Below, in pieces: positions 7,302 to 22,300 of a DNA stretch of 64,000 nucleotides. The position numbers were made by a program, and so were the translations under genes. The notes beneath the pieces are model-generated. The model did no database searches. It was not told the origin of the DNA and saw nothing but the letters and a program-made list of their open reading frames with translations. Source of the DNA: JAZKAR01 sp040389065 (GTDB lineage Bacteria > Pseudomonadota > Gammaproteobacteria > Burkholderiales > Casimicrobiaceae); the NCBI GenBank assembly GCA_040389065.1, contig JAZKAR010000005.1, positions 248,001 to 312,000 of the forward strand. Direction: 5' to 3'. Each line of letters begins with the position of its first letter. Within the stretch, counting starts at the first letter, position 1.

Positions 7302-10300
7302 ATTCTGTTTTAATGCGCTTTCGATTGACCATGGCCTGAATAGCTTTTTGATCTGAATCTGTAAGAACACGCGCACGTTGAAGCGTTTGGGCAAATTGGG
7401 CAACCACCCGGCGTTGCTCTGTAAGCGATCTCGCTGCATCATCTTGTAAATTTCTCCTATACTCTGCAGCCCATTCTCTAGCGCGATCGCTCGCTGCTAA
7501 ACTAGCGCCTGATACGATATCGCCATAATAATTATCGATATTGGCATAAAAGTCATCATCATAAAAATCCTCATCAGAGTATTCAATGCCATCGCCTGTA
7601 ATACCATCATCAAAAATAACGACACGAATATCGTCAGGCCAAGTTTTCAGAAGCTTGAAGGTAAGTTTCCAAACTTTATCATTTAGACCCCAATTAGCAG
7701 CACGTGCAGTCGTTAATCCTAACTTATCTGTAAATGTTTTAATCCAATTCAATAGTCGCTCAACTTTTGACAAATGCATGAACGGCACCAATAAAATATT
7801 GGTACTGAACGCTACTTTTGTCCAAGTTGCTCGTTTAAATGACTTCATATAACTTTTTTCGTCATACGTCATATACGCTGTTAAAACATCGAGTACTTTC
7901 ATTAAAAAGTAGGCAATTTTATCAGAGGTTGAGCGGGAATTAAATCGTGTATCTGCATTTGCAAAACCACTACCACTTACCGTAGCACGTATTAAACCCA
8001 TCTCCAGCTCATCTACCAATTTATGCTGCTTAATAATGGCGGGTAAACATTTAACATACGGAATATCTGGCGCTTTAGGAGCAAACGACTCTAATGAATT
8101 AGGAACAACTTGCTGCTTGCTAGCCATCGCCAGTCTTAAAATGTTCTCTTCACTGATATCAGGAACTCTTAAGCGCAGAGCTTGGCGCCATGCCTCTGCC
8201 CACGCACGCCCCCACGTAGTAGGTGGTGTTGCAGGAAGCGCAGGAATAGGAGGTACAGCTGAACTGATACGGCCTAATGCAGGCAACTCTGGAATGGGTA
8301 GATGCACTTCATCCCCATATGCATCTATCCCAATCCTTCTTGTTCCTTGTATGCCAGGTATAACGCCTGCATTAGATATATTCAGCTCTCTTAGCTGCGC
8401 CCATACATGATGCCATGCTTCGTGCCAATAGGCCCTTTGTAAAACGTGCTCATCATCAGACTCACGTTTTGCTGCTATGCCTTTACCTATACGCTCGCTG
8501 GCTTTCATAATTTGCAGATCAGGGTTATCGTGCTGTAAGCGCTCTAAATCAATGTGTATTGGCCCTTTAGCATGATGCAATGGGTCAAGGTAATACCATT
8601 TTTGAACCCAACGCTCTTGGTCAGGATCACCTAATTCCCAATGGGGGTTAGGAATAAGCTGTTTATTAGCATCTAATTCGTAGCAATCATGAATCCATCT
8701 TAAATGCTGAGCCATTCCAGGCTTCCACGCATTATTTAAACGAGGTTGGCCCTCATCATCGAGTACATGGCTATTTAATACATATTGGAATTTTGCTGGA
8801 GGGAATGTAGGCGCGCCACGTTCATCGCGGTGAAAATTTGTAATTACAATAGGTGCACCGTATTCATTTAATTTAAAGCCCTCCAAAATATACTCAGAAT
8901 CGCCTCGCACAGTAGCCTCGTATAGAGGATTTCTAACAGGACTCTTGTCTGACAACAAAGGATTATCAAGCCCCAAATCAAGCTCTAACCGTTTCAGAGT
9001 TGTTAAATGGTTTCCTGTAGAAAGACCATAGCGCTTGCGGGTTGATTTATCGTAAACAAATATCATATTGCCATAGGGCCGCACATTGTAGCCATCACCC
9101 GTTTTGCGGCCTACACCGGGAATGCGTAAAAACGCTGTATCGTGCTTACTCAACCAAGCCGACAGCCCTGAATGATGCTCTCTACGTACTGTAACAGGAT
9201 CAGTGGCTACTCCATCATGGCTACGATCTGCTATTGAATTAAATACCATCGTTGGCAGATCTCCCAACCGCGTCATGCCCAGGCCACCAGTAGACGCAGA
9301 AGCACGAACGCCTTCAACGTGTACGCCACGAGAAATAAGGTAACGGGTTACGGCTAATTCATACATATAGCCTTTTACCATTCCTTCTTTCATAAAGTTT
9401 TCTAATGCCTTGGAATGCACACTACCTGACAGGTGATAAAAGCGTGCGACATCTGAAGCTGCGCCTCTTAACTCTTTTCTGAAATCTGCATAAGAACAGG
9501 GGAAGCCAGCATTCGTGAGCGATTTCCATACACAAAATGCTTCTGAAGACGCATCTTGGAATGAATCAGGATTTGTAGGATCGCCCGCCTTAAACTCTGT
9601 CGTTAATGACACCATTAAAGGTTTAGGAGACATACGCTGTGCCAATTCTTCAAGCGTTGTAGGATCTCTAAATACCTCTACCCAACCTTTACCAGTAGTT
9701 TTGATTAAGTCTTTAACTTTGAGCTTGCCTGTTTTCACATCTAAACGCCACTCAATGTTATCAGCAAAGGGCATTTTATCGCGATAAAGTGTGTTGCCTG
9801 GCATGCCGGGTGCACCGAACTCATCAAATAGTGAGGAAGGATGGGAAGCAGTAGGGGCTAAATGTATAGAGGGTACTGGTGAAGGGCTTCGTCTGGGGAA
9901 ACCACCTCTTGGAGAGCCTCCCCCAAAAGATGAAGCAGATGAATGTCTTCTGAAGAATGGGTTTGGTGAATGACTTGGCCCGCCTAATCCTCCCAGTGCT
10001 GGCTGAGCTTGGCCTCCGGCTGGCATATGATTGATTATGTGCCCAGCGCCAACAGCTAAAACTCCAGCAGGATCTATTAACGCTGCAGCATTAGCTTCTA
10101 ATAAAGCGGCAGACTCAGCAGCATTTTGGCGCAAAGACTGATACATTTGCTCCACAGTGAAAAAGCGATTTCCACCCATAGAATTACGCTCGACAAAACC
10201 TTGTTCACCTGTTTCCGTAATGACAGGATCATAAGCAACAGTATGATCTGCACGCGTCATCAAAAGTCGACTGCCATTATTAAACGCATCTTGCAAATAC

Positions 10301-13300
10301 CGCAAGGTCGCTGGTAAAGCATGAGGGTTCCCTCTATGATAGACAGGATCATCACCATGGCGTAAATGATGAAGTTGAGTGGGTTCTCCTCCTGTAACTT
10401 CCCATGCAATGTTAGCAATAACCTGCGAATCAAACACACCGGGATTAAATTGCTCCCTAAACTCCGGTATATCGCCTATCTCTCCAAGAGCCCTATGATA
10501 ATGATCCGAAATTGTAGTCAGTATAACTATTACCGTATTTCGCCAAGTATCAGGATCAATCAATCTATTGTCATACGCATCGCGCCAATGTTGAACAAGC
10601 GCTACCATAGACCAAAAATAACAATCATTGAAGCCTGTAATCATCCATGTTCTATAAGGCTCTGGAATCTGCTCTCTAACTTCGGGTGGTAAGGCTCTTA
10701 AATAAACTGCTAATTGCCCCTGTTGCCTACCAATATTTATACCCATCCGCTCATCTAAAGCATTTTCTTGAGTTCCCCATTCACCAGCCAACCTAGCTTT
10801 CAGCGTATCGAATCGTGCATGCTCGCTATCTAATAGCACCCCAAATTCAATTGCAAAATTGGGTTTACCATTTTCGTCTGTTGAGCCTTTCGGATTATTT
10901 AAGCTTAAAAGCTTTAACATTTCTTGTTCTGTTAACACCAATGCTTGATTATTTTTACCTTTAATACCGCTCCATACCCAATTGCCATCTTTATCGCGAG
11001 CAGCACTTGCTGCATGGCCTGCAAGGCTTTCAAATTTTCTAGAAATTTCTGCATCTAAACCTGAAAGTAAGCTTTTCAGCTCCTGAGAACCTATTGCCAT
11101 CACAATAAAATTAATACCATTTAATGATTTCTCAAACACTCCCACATCAGTAAAGTGACGAAGTGTTAAACGCTCACTATATGCTGAAGATTGTTCTTTA
11201 AGTAGCTGAGTCGCTTCATGTAACAAGTGGCCTTCTATGGTGGGATGCGCTTGCACAATGTGTAAGTTTTCAAGTTCTGCCAGAATTGTTTGCTGAGAAG
11301 GTGTTAACGCTTTCTGAGCTTTTAACAACATCCATACTTTCAACTCATTAGGGACATCGCCGCCCCAAGCCCGATTTAACAAGGCAGCTCTAAGAGCATG
11401 GCTATCTAGCTCTATTCCTAAAACATGCTGAGCCATATGCTTCAGCACATTCTCCATACAATCGTTTATTTTACCTTTCATCCAATCATCATTTGCCTCA
11501 ACTGCTTGAAGAAGGCGATCATATTCTTCATTTAGCATTCTATCTTCAAACATTATTCTATCGGGTTGCTGATGATGTTGAGGCTCACGAGTAACAGGCG
11601 CTACCGTTGCTGAGAATGATTGCTCACTCTCAGCAGAGTGTTCAGCAATGATGGGTAACGCAGAGCCTGGTTTGTTAGCAGCAATGTGTTGAGGTTCAAT
11701 TTGCTTACGCAATGCTGCAATATATTTTCTCTCTTCTTGCCTTGCTAACTGAGCTGGGCTACGCAGTCTTTGTATAGCTTCCTGGTTATTTTTAAACATA
11801 TAGGCAAATGGTAAAACAGAAGCCACAAGCGCCAAAGCTGCTTTTGTACGATTTTTTTCAGAAGCTTTTTCCCCTGCTTCACGTACAATGTTTTCTAAAA
11901 GCTTCTTATCCAGTAAGGCTAATATTTCTTTATATGTTGTAGCTTTTACAGGCCAGTTTTCTATATCGCTTAATTTAATTGAAGGATATTTGTTAGAAAA
12001 AGTTCTAATTTTCTCTAAAGCTTTCCCTAATTGCGTCTCTACACTCTCTGCGTTTTCACTTTGCAAGTAATGAGCTGCTGCTTTCATGTAAGCGCTATTT
12101 TTTGATTCTTCTTGAAGTGTGCTTAATGCATCTAACCAATTATGGAATCTAGGATACTCTTGCTCAATAAGATTTTTCGTTAGAATAATATGTCTTGTCG
12201 TTTCATTTCCTATTTTATATCTTCCACCTGCTAAAGCAACCACTCGTTTAGGAATAGCAATTTTACGCACTGGCTGCAATGGTGCAGTACGAGTAGGTTG
12301 TAACATTCCTGCTCTAGAGCTAGTAGCTACAGAACCAACAGCAGTAGCTCTACGTGCAGACATAAGTTTAGGTGTAACTTTAGATATAGGCGTTGGTTTA
12401 AATATAGGTGCAGGTGCTGTAGGTGCAGCTACAACCAAACTTAATTGCTCAATAGCATGTTCAGGCACATGCGATTCAGCAGCATGCCTATTACTATCTA
12501 CAGAGACTGCAGATGGCTCATCATCAAAATGAGTATTTGTTGTAACAAAACTTTCTTTTGATAACACGCTTTCATTATCGCTATTGTCTCTAATACGAGT
12601 CGGCATAGCTCTAAAGGCATCAAACTCAATTGAATCAGATGCTGAAGTATGGCTTAAAGGTGAACTTCTACCATCTCCAGAGGCAACTGAAGTATTGGTT
12701 GAAGGCTGGCGAGAGGTTTGTTCGCTTGAAAAAGCTTCAGGGCTTGAGGGTCTACTGCTATCGCTTGATTCTTGCTCTCCTAAGGCAGAATGCCATGAAT
12801 CAATCGATTCTCTTCTGGCAGACGTGCGCTGATTGCTTTCTGGTAAAGACTCACCTTCAGTCTCTTCTTCTACACGAGGTAAAGGCCCAACCTTTCTTGT
12901 TGTTTGCAGATGTTCAGGTGCATTAGGGCTACTAACTTCTGGGTCGGCAGCGCTTTCCCAATTGATGCGAGCATTCAATAAATGTTGGCTGGTTTTCTCT
13001 ACTTGTTTATGTATGCCAGCCATTGCTTTAGATACAGCACCTATTAAATCGCTTGATACTGGCATATTTTCACGCACATTCGCTGCACGCTGCAAACCTT
13101 TTGCCTTATCAAATAATAGAACAATTTCTTCTTTTATTGACGCAGGCATCGCTTGAACAGGAGGAATACTAGATAATGTCTTAATAAAATTTTCTAGTTG
13201 AAGTAACGTAGCTTTTAATGTTTCTCTTCGTGCTTTTTCTTCGCGTCTGTTTATCAAATTTTCTGTTAAAAATTTATTTAATACACGTTTTTTACCTTTA

Positions 13301-16300
13301 GACTCAGCAATTGCCGCATCTAAGTTATCAATAACTGCCTTTATTTCGAGTGCTTGTGTTTTCAAGCTTTCAACATGTGGGTTTGTGGCTGGAACATCAA
13401 GCTGGGAAGAATCAGAGCCACTTGCACCTAACTCTTGAGCTTTTACTGGTTGAGTTTTATTGCTTTCATTGAGCTTATATTGATTTACGTGTCTACGATA
13501 ATCTTCAGCATCTTTTAAGATTCTAGCCAGTATTTTCTGATCTTTTTCAAGTCTATTAGGTATTAATGTTCTTAATAATGCTGCAGATGCTTCTGCATGT
13601 TCAAGGGCTTTTAACCAGTTGCCTTGTGCTGCGGCATAACGAGCAGCATTTCTGATGAAATCTATTCTTCTTAACGCATCAGGGGGGCACATTCTAATCA
13701 CTGCTAGTTGGTTTTTATATGCTCTATCCCAATCGCCTAATCTTACAAAGCCCTCATTGGCAGCGATTAACATTCTTTCTGTTAATGCTAAGCTTTCATT
13801 ATTAATATCTGTTCCTGCTTTACTCGTTTCACGTTGCTCGAAAGCCTCGAATAAATCTTCTTTAGCTTTACTCAATTGCATTCTTTTTAACTGCTCAGAA
13901 GAATTAAAAAATTTGCGATGAAGTGCATTAGCTTCTTTAGCTTCTTTTTCCTTATCTTGAGGCAGTGATTTTAGTTCAAACTTAGATAGGGGCTTAGTAA
14001 CTTGCATGCTTCTTACAGCATTCACTATTTCTCGCGAATCATGAATTCTGCTAGTGTCGTTTTCAGTAGTTGAAGCTGAAGTTTGCGATGCTGTTGAAGC
14101 TTGTTTGTATTCTTCATTTCTACAAAGTATAGCCAAATTCACTATTGCCTTGCTACTGAGTGCTAATAGATCTTTTTCGTTTAACACTCTAGCATTAAGA
14201 GGTGTTGGGAATGCTATTTGTTCTTTTCCAAATACTTCAACATTTCGTCTTATTATGCTTTCTATTTCTTGAGGTAAAACGCCATTATAATTTTCTAACT
14301 GTTTATAATAGGACTGCAATGCTCTCCAAAGCGATTTCGCCTCTTCAAGTTTTGAGTCAATCATAAGAAGTTTTATACCATTATCAATGGATCCAAAAAT
14401 GTTACCAATTTCTTTAGAGTAATCATTATTATTTCTATGGCTTAAACGAATGTAACCATTCATTACACTCGCAAATGAATGTGTTATGGCTTTTTGGAAT
14501 GCACTTTGTTTGTTGGTTCCTCGAGGTGTCATTTCTGTTGATACAGCAGGAGCCGATGCACTAATCTGCTCGCGCTGGCTTCCCCACTCTCTAAGTGCCA
14601 GTATGCTTACTAACTGATTAGCCTGTTGCGTATGCACTACAGGCATCATGACTTGATCAGGTCTATTTTCAATCAGTTCTTGCAATACTTTAATAGCTTG
14701 AGATGAAGAACGCGCTGCCTCTTCCCTTAATGCATTTCTGCTAGAGTAGTTAAGCGCTTCACGCTGTTCAGCGCTATGGGTTTCATGTTGCTCAGCGTGC
14801 AAGCTAACTGCAAAATCAAACAGCCTTAAATCAAACAGACCTTGCAGATCAGCTTGAGTTAACGCTCTTTGAGTAGCCTCTAATTCGGTAGAAGTATTTT
14901 CTGAAGGCTCTTTGATACCTTTTACCACCAAACCTTCATGTGCTACTTCTTTATCTAGCCACATTAAATGGCCTTCTGTTTCGCTAATTTCAATAACTGC
15001 TAAGCGACCGCTATTATTTAAATCGATATGAATTCTATAAATTTCTTGTTCACCCGTTACAACTTTTTCATTTAGTACAGGATCGAACTGTTCGAGTTGT
15101 TTTTTAACTTTTTCTATTGAAGCAATATTAGATGGTAGGTCGCCTTTATCAAGTGGCAAGCCTTCTTTAACTTTTGATAACGCTTTACTTAACCCACTAT
15201 TATTTGTAATCAATGTGTCTACTGAAGGAATTGTCATTAAACGGGTTGCAATCGCTGAAGCGCTAACAAAATCATGCACAGTTGAAGGCTCAACGCTATA
15301 CAGTTTCAACCCATTCATACGCATAAACGCAATTAAATGATCTTGCTCAAACCATGTTTCACCAAACGCTTGCCGTGCGGCATCTTCGCCTTGTGTTTTT
15401 TCGATATACGCGTATCTAAAGTTTTCTAGCGCTTGGGTATAACCTGCTAATGTTTCAACGTTGCTGGTGTCTTTAAAAATACCCTGTTTAATACATAACT
15501 GAACGCAATCGCCTACGGCAAGGCGAAGGTTAGATTGTTGAGTAGGTTCTACCATCCAAACAGAATGCTCGTTATCTTCTACAAGCTTACGAACTTGATC
15601 ATCACCAATACGAATTTCACGAACATTATCGTTAAGATCAATTACTCTCCAATCATTTACAACATCACGCTCTAAGCGAATAACTCTGCCTTTTCCTTTT
15701 GTAACCGGTATCTCTATTTCCATACGATTTGTATCACTATTCATCAGTGTCAGTATGCGGCTTTGTTTTACGCTGCTAGGCTTAATCCAAATATAGAGGC
15801 TTTGAGCATTATTCAAATTATCTGTAGTAGACACATCTTTATATAACTGGCTACGTTGGCTAGTTAATATTTCTTCTACCGCTTGAGGAGACAACTCAAG
15901 ACTTTCATATTGGCTAAGCTGCTCAGCCATATGAAGTATTCCTTGCAGTGTATTAACACCTCCTTTAGCCTTAACAGCTTTACCATATCTTTCTACCCAT
16001 TTTTCTTTAATATGGTTTTCTACCCATTCATATGAATCTTCATTACCCTTCGATTTATCTTTATTTTTCCAAAACTGTACATTTTTCTTTAATTTTTTAT
16101 TAGCTTTATCTTGTTTAATATAACTCTGTACTTCTTGATCAAACTGATTTTTTATAAGAGGTTGCTTAAGGTCAGCTTCTAACTGATGCCGTGCTAAACG
16201 GTTACGCAAATCATAATATCCCCATTCATGGGCAAGATGAGGGGTAACAGGAGCTTCTTTTGCTTTTACAGGCTCTTTCCCTTTTAATGAAACGCCTTTA

Positions 16301-19300
16301 GCTGACGCTTGAATATCGCTGCTGGTTATTCCTTTAGCTAACGCTTGAATATCGCTGGTTGTTAATACGTATTGGGTATCTAAAGATATGTTTTGTAAGA
16401 GCTGCCCTTCTTTTACACTCGCTGAGTAAGAAATTAAAGAAGGTTTGGTAGACGCCAGGCCTGTTAAAACACTACCCTCTATGTTTAACGAACTCATGTG
16501 CGATAACATAGAACGACCGCTTGACTGCACTAACTGATAACGCTGCTGCTCTGAAGCATTTTCTCTACCCATGCTCATTACAATCTCTTCATCAGAGAGC
16601 TTAAGGAAGTGGAAAAGTTTGATTTTATCGTTATTTACAATCGCTTTTAAGTCGTCGAGCGTGCAACCTTTAATACCTTGGCGGTTTAATCCGTATACCA
16701 CCCATAATAAAGGTGATTCTTTTGATGGCATTGCCCAAAGAGTACGCCCTTGTTGCTCAGATTTTATTACACAGTCAACCCGTTTACCACCCAGTTGAAG
16801 AGCTGTTGAACCTGACACCTTTAATACCAGTAATTTTTCACGATGTACGGCTAAAGACTGTACCAATTGCCCTATATTATCGCTAGTTACTTCATATAAT
16901 ATGCGCTTGTAAGGTTCATCAGCATGTTTCTCATTGGCTATACCTAATAAGCGGTATACATCATCAAAGCCTTCTGTGCCTTTGTATTGGCTCATTAAAC
17001 GTCTGAAGGCCAGTGCGTAATCATCCTCTACACGATATTCGGCAGGCTCGCCTAATATGTTTCCTAGCCACCCCTCACGCGCCATGGCGATAGCAAGGCT
17101 TTCAATATAATAGGGGCGTGTTACATAAAATACTTGCAGGTTTTTATCTTCGCAAATAATTTCTAAATCACGTGCATTAAGAATAGGCATCGGCCTAGCT
17201 GGGTTGTTTTCATTATGCACACCTTGCAAGGTTAGTGTTTGACCATCGCCCGTTGGCTTAATCAACAGTAAACTGCCTGAGGTATCTTTAACGTTATACT
17301 TTGCTATACCAGCGCTTAACTCAAACTGTTTTACAGCGTTTAAGCTGGGGTGAGCTGCTACCCATATCCAGGTAATATCACCTTGCTGTGCTCTTTCAAA
17401 CACGCTTTCAATCATTTCTCTATCGGTTGATAAACGCTTCCAGGGGTTTCCTGTTAAACGAATCAAACTTAGAAAATCAGGTAACGGCAATTCAGAATAG
17501 GTAGCGCTATCATGTGCCTGCTGCCAGCCAGCAAAACGTTTGTTATTAGCCGACTGCTGACCGCTTGCTTTTAATACATAATTGATGGCTGTTGTAGCAT
17601 TAAAGCGGGGCAAGGAAGGCACAAAGAATGTTAGCCCTGAATCTAACAAGGTTTGAATATCAGCCTCGCTTGTCATCGGTATTTTAATATCGCGCGCGGG
17701 TTTGTTAGGATCTCTCTCTAGCCCTTTTAAATACCATGTTTTTTGCGCTTGGTGATCAAAACGGCGCTCGATCCACAATACCTGGCCTACTCTGTTATCT
17801 ATTTGATACCCTGCTTGACGATACCCATGCTGGCCTGTAAAGGTTAAATTTACATAGCGTGACTCACGCGCAGCTGGAACCCTTAACAATAAGAAAGAAA
17901 CTTCACTGCTTTCAAGCGTACTCCAAATATCCTCTACGTTCACCATATGGCGTAGTGGATACCCGCCTTTATCCATTACCGCCATAAAGGTATCCCAACG
18001 TTCGCCTAACTGGCCTGCAATGCGGCTAATACCTTGCTGTTCAGCCTCTAAGCGCAAGGCTTGCTCGGCATCGGTAGCTAACTTAAATTGCTGGTTGAAG
18101 TTGGAGCTTGATTTAAAGGCTTTACGTTTGGCAAGCTTACTCATTACCTGCGCTACATCATAAAATTGCTCAGGCAAATACATTACATGCGCCTGAGCAC
18201 ACAGCAATGCTATATCTTCTTCACTATTCAGGCGAATATCGAGTTTATGGCCTGGGTTTACAATACCGCGTAATTGCCAGCCTTGAGCAACTGGCTCTAA
18301 CCAGAACAAACGTGCTTCAATATTCTCGGTACTGCATACGCCACCGCTTAACTCAATACGTAAGTTACTGCCTACTCTTACAAGCACCATTTTTATCTGT
18401 TTAGCCTGCATCGCCTGCCATAACTCATGTGCATTTCGCTCTTCCTGAATCATGTAACCTTGCTCGTGAATGTAGCCTGCAAACACATTAAATGGTAAAT
18501 GCTCAGCATTCAGCGGCAATTGAGTATCTAATACTTTTAACGCTTGCATACGTTGATAGGCAGGCAATACCTGTACAGCGTGCGATAAGCTTTCAATTAC
18601 GCCGCCCTGTTGTTGAAGCTGTAGTAATTGATGTTGTAACCCCTCCCAATCTTGCAAATTCGCCAATTTACGGCGAATAAATTGCCCACTTTGAACATCA
18701 CGCACGCCTGAAGTTAATACCCAGGCCGTAGACGTTTGTTCTAACCATTCAAATTTACCTGCTTGTTCGTTACCCCTAGGCTCAACACGCACCGATAACC
18801 GATCGATAGCACCTTTTTGCAATGCTTGAACAGCCATTTCAACTGACTCAATGGCTTCTAATTTTTGCTCATTATCTTTGAGTAACTGCCTTAAAGTACG
18901 ATCAGACCATGCGGCTTCACCTAACTTGCCTTCACTGTATACATAAGCCTTATCATTAAGCTCCTGCACCCACTGCTCTGATGTAAAGGCTTTTTTGGTT
19001 TCACCTAAAAATCCACGCTCGCCTAACATTGCTACATAATTGGCTGCGCTATAGTAGCGGCGGCGAATCATATAAAACGCAAAGCCTGCATTAGCCAATG
19101 TTTGTAACTCACCCTTATGATTATAACCATTCAACTCAACATGGTGCGTATCACGTAACCCGCCAACTACCCATGCTTTAGCTCGATCATAATAAGGATT
19201 TGTTTGGTCTTGTAACCAAAGCACTTGTGCTTGTTGCGAAGGCTCAAGCGTAACGGAATAATTTTCTTGGCCTAATTCGACAGTATGTGCAGTACGGCTA

Positions 19301-22300
19301 TTTGCAGGTGAATAAAGTATAACGAACTCAGCATCATAACTATCTAGAGAGCGCGCCATTTGGTGGGCATCTTGCTGAACTAAAGGCCGTTTAGCTTGTG
19401 ATAATGCCTCTTCTAGCTGCGCCAAATTAAAATTATCGCTTGAATACTCATCAGCCTGTGCTCGTGCTGCTTCAGGTAAATAACCGTGGTCGATACACAA
19501 ACTATATAGCTGCCTTGGGCGCTCAGCCATATCTTGAGCAATTTCTTTGGCTTCTACATGGGCGACCATATCAAGATAGCGTTGGCGTTTTTCTTGTTCA
19601 AATTTTCTTGTAAAGTCTAAATCTAAAAGCAGTTTCTTTTTTATTTCAGGATCTGCTTGGTCAAAAAATATATCAACCTTTTTCCAGCAAAATGTTGATC
19701 GCTCATAATCACCCGCTTTCTGATACATTTGCGCTGCATTTCGCCAATATTTATAGATACGCTCTGGATTTGGATATAACTGCGCTGCAAATTGCAATTC
19801 GCCAGATGTCGCTATTGACTCATAGAGTTCTTTTGCTATCTTATGCCATGCTCTTTGGGCTTGCTCTTTTGCTTGTTGTAAACGTTCAGCTTCATTTAAA
19901 GCGTTTTCTGAATAAACCTCTGTTAGCTTATCGAATGTTTCGGCTAATAACGGCTGTGTTGTATGATCATTATCAAGATGTAATCTTACTTGATCTAACA
20001 AAATTTCTTCTGTACCTTCTAAGTTATTATAATGACGGTATACATCTGCCAATTCCCCCATATGCTCTGAAATAATAGAAGTATGATGATTATATTTTGT
20101 ATAGCTATCAATAATAAGGGGGTAAACAGCAACTATACTTTCAAAATCTTTGATACGACTTCTAATTCCACCTAATCGATCGTTTAATTTATTTATTGCA
20201 AGTTGACGTACAGATTCATCACTTACTAGCTCAGGATGATCAAGCAATGTTAAAAGTATTTTTATATCTTGTATTGAAGCCTGTGATGTACCAATATCTA
20301 ATAATAATAAATCATAATCTGTATCAACAATAGCTAAATAACTATCTATATCATTATGTGCAACATAAAATTCTAAGGCTTTTAATAACTCCCCCTCTAA
20401 AAGTGGAAGTTTTGTTTTAGCAGCAAATGTAAATATATCTAGATAATTCTCTCTCTCACGAATAATTTCTAAAGCCCATTTAGTATCTGCTTCTGTTATT
20501 AAAAAAGGCTTTAATCTTGCCAGATTTTTATAAGTTATAAAATCATTGTTTTTTAAACTCTCTTTTAACGCCCATCGAGTATCTTCCTCTGTCATCAAAT
20601 TAGGCATTAATCTTGCCAGCTTTTCATAAGTTATAAGATCATTGTTTTTTATACACTCTTTTAACATCCATTGAACATCTTCAGATGGCACATAATAATT
20701 AAAAATGCTGGTGTTGGTAGCCAGTTTTGCTAGAGTTACAGGATCATTTTTTTCTCTACAGCCTTTTAACGCCCACATATACTCTGTATGCGTCACCAAA
20801 TTAGGTTTTTTGCTTGCCAGAGCTGCAAAAGCTTGAGGATCATCTTTTTCTCTACATCCTGCTAACGCCCATGTAGCATCTTCATCTCTCACCACATTAG
20901 GCTCAACGCTTGCCAGTTTTGCATAAGCTACAGGATAATTTTCTTCGCGAAGCCTACTTAAATAACGTCGAGCTTCATCTTCTGTCATCCAGGCAGGGCG
21001 TTTAACTTCTGACAGATAGGCTAGCGCTATACAATAATCATTTTCCTCTATAGCCCCTAGCGCATTCCCTACTGGAGAAGCATATAATCTTTGAACATCT
21101 TCATCTGTAAACAAAGCTGGTTTTACTCTTGCTAGATAGGCTAAAGCTTGAGGATTATTTGTTTCTCTACACTCATTTAATGCCCATTGAGCATCTACAT
21201 CCGTCACCAAATTAGGTTTTACGCTTGCTAGTTTTGCAAAAGCTACAGGATCATTTTTTTCTCTACATCCATTTAATGCCCATCGAGCATCTTCATCTGC
21301 CACCAAATCAGGTTTTACGATGGCCAGTTTTGCTAGCGCTATAGGATCATTTTTTTCTCTACACCCTGTTAACGCCCATAAAACCTGCTCATTTGTCACA
21401 AAAGCAGGTTTTACACTTGATAGATAGGCTAGAGCTACAGGATCATTTTCTTCTCTGCATCCGTTTAACGCCCAACCCACATCCCTCGTCAATAAATCAG
21501 GTTTTACGCTTGCCAGATATGATAGAGGTATAGGATCATTTTTTTCTCTACACAACTCGAAAGCCCATAGAGCATCTTCAGCAGTAACTAAATCAGGTTT
21601 TACGCTTGCTAGTTTTGCGAAAGCTGCAGGATCATTTTTTTCTCTACACCATTTTAATGCCCATCCAGCAATTTCACCCCTTAACAAATCAGGTTTTGCG
21701 CATACCATATCTGCAACAGTTATAGGATCATATCTTTCTAATAGCCATCGAGCATCCTCGTAATTTAACAAATCAGGTTTTACACTTGCCAACTCTGCTA
21801 AAACAGTAAAGTCTCTACATCCATTGAAAGCCCATCGAAAATCTTCATCCCTCACTACAAAAGGTTTTACGCTAGCCAGTTTTGCTAGAACTTCAAGTTC
21901 ATTTTTTTCTCTACATCCTTCTAAAGCCCATGTAGTCTCCGTATCTGTCAACAAATAAGGTTTTACGTTGCCCAGTTTTGCTAGCGCTATAGGATCATTT
22001 TCTTCTCTGCATCCGTTTAACGCCCATTGAGCATCTTCATCCGTCACCAAATTAGGTTTTACGCTGGCCAAAGTTGCTAAAGCTACAGGATTATTTTCTT
22101 CTTTACACGCATGTAAAGCCCATCGAACTTCTTCAGCCTTCACTAAACCTGGCTTTACACCTGCCAGATAGGCTAGAGCTATAGGATTATTTTTTTCTCT
22201 ACAACTTTTTAACGCCCATCGAGCATCTACAGCAGTCACCAAACCTGGTTTTATGCTTGCTAACCAAGCATAATCGACTGCTCTTTGGGATTGACGAAGA

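Noticed and set aside
11780..11850. Transmembrane segment in the giant protein (ALALVASVLPFAYMF)
   Set aside because: Only about 15 hydrophobic residues, isolated in a soluble-looking helical context; too weak to list as a membrane anchor.
12119..12532. Plus-strand open frames of up to 137 codons opposite the giant ORF
   Set aside because: They lie antisense to a continuous coding frame, have biased low-complexity translations, lack ribosome binding sites and show no recognisable family; shadows of the minus-strand gene.
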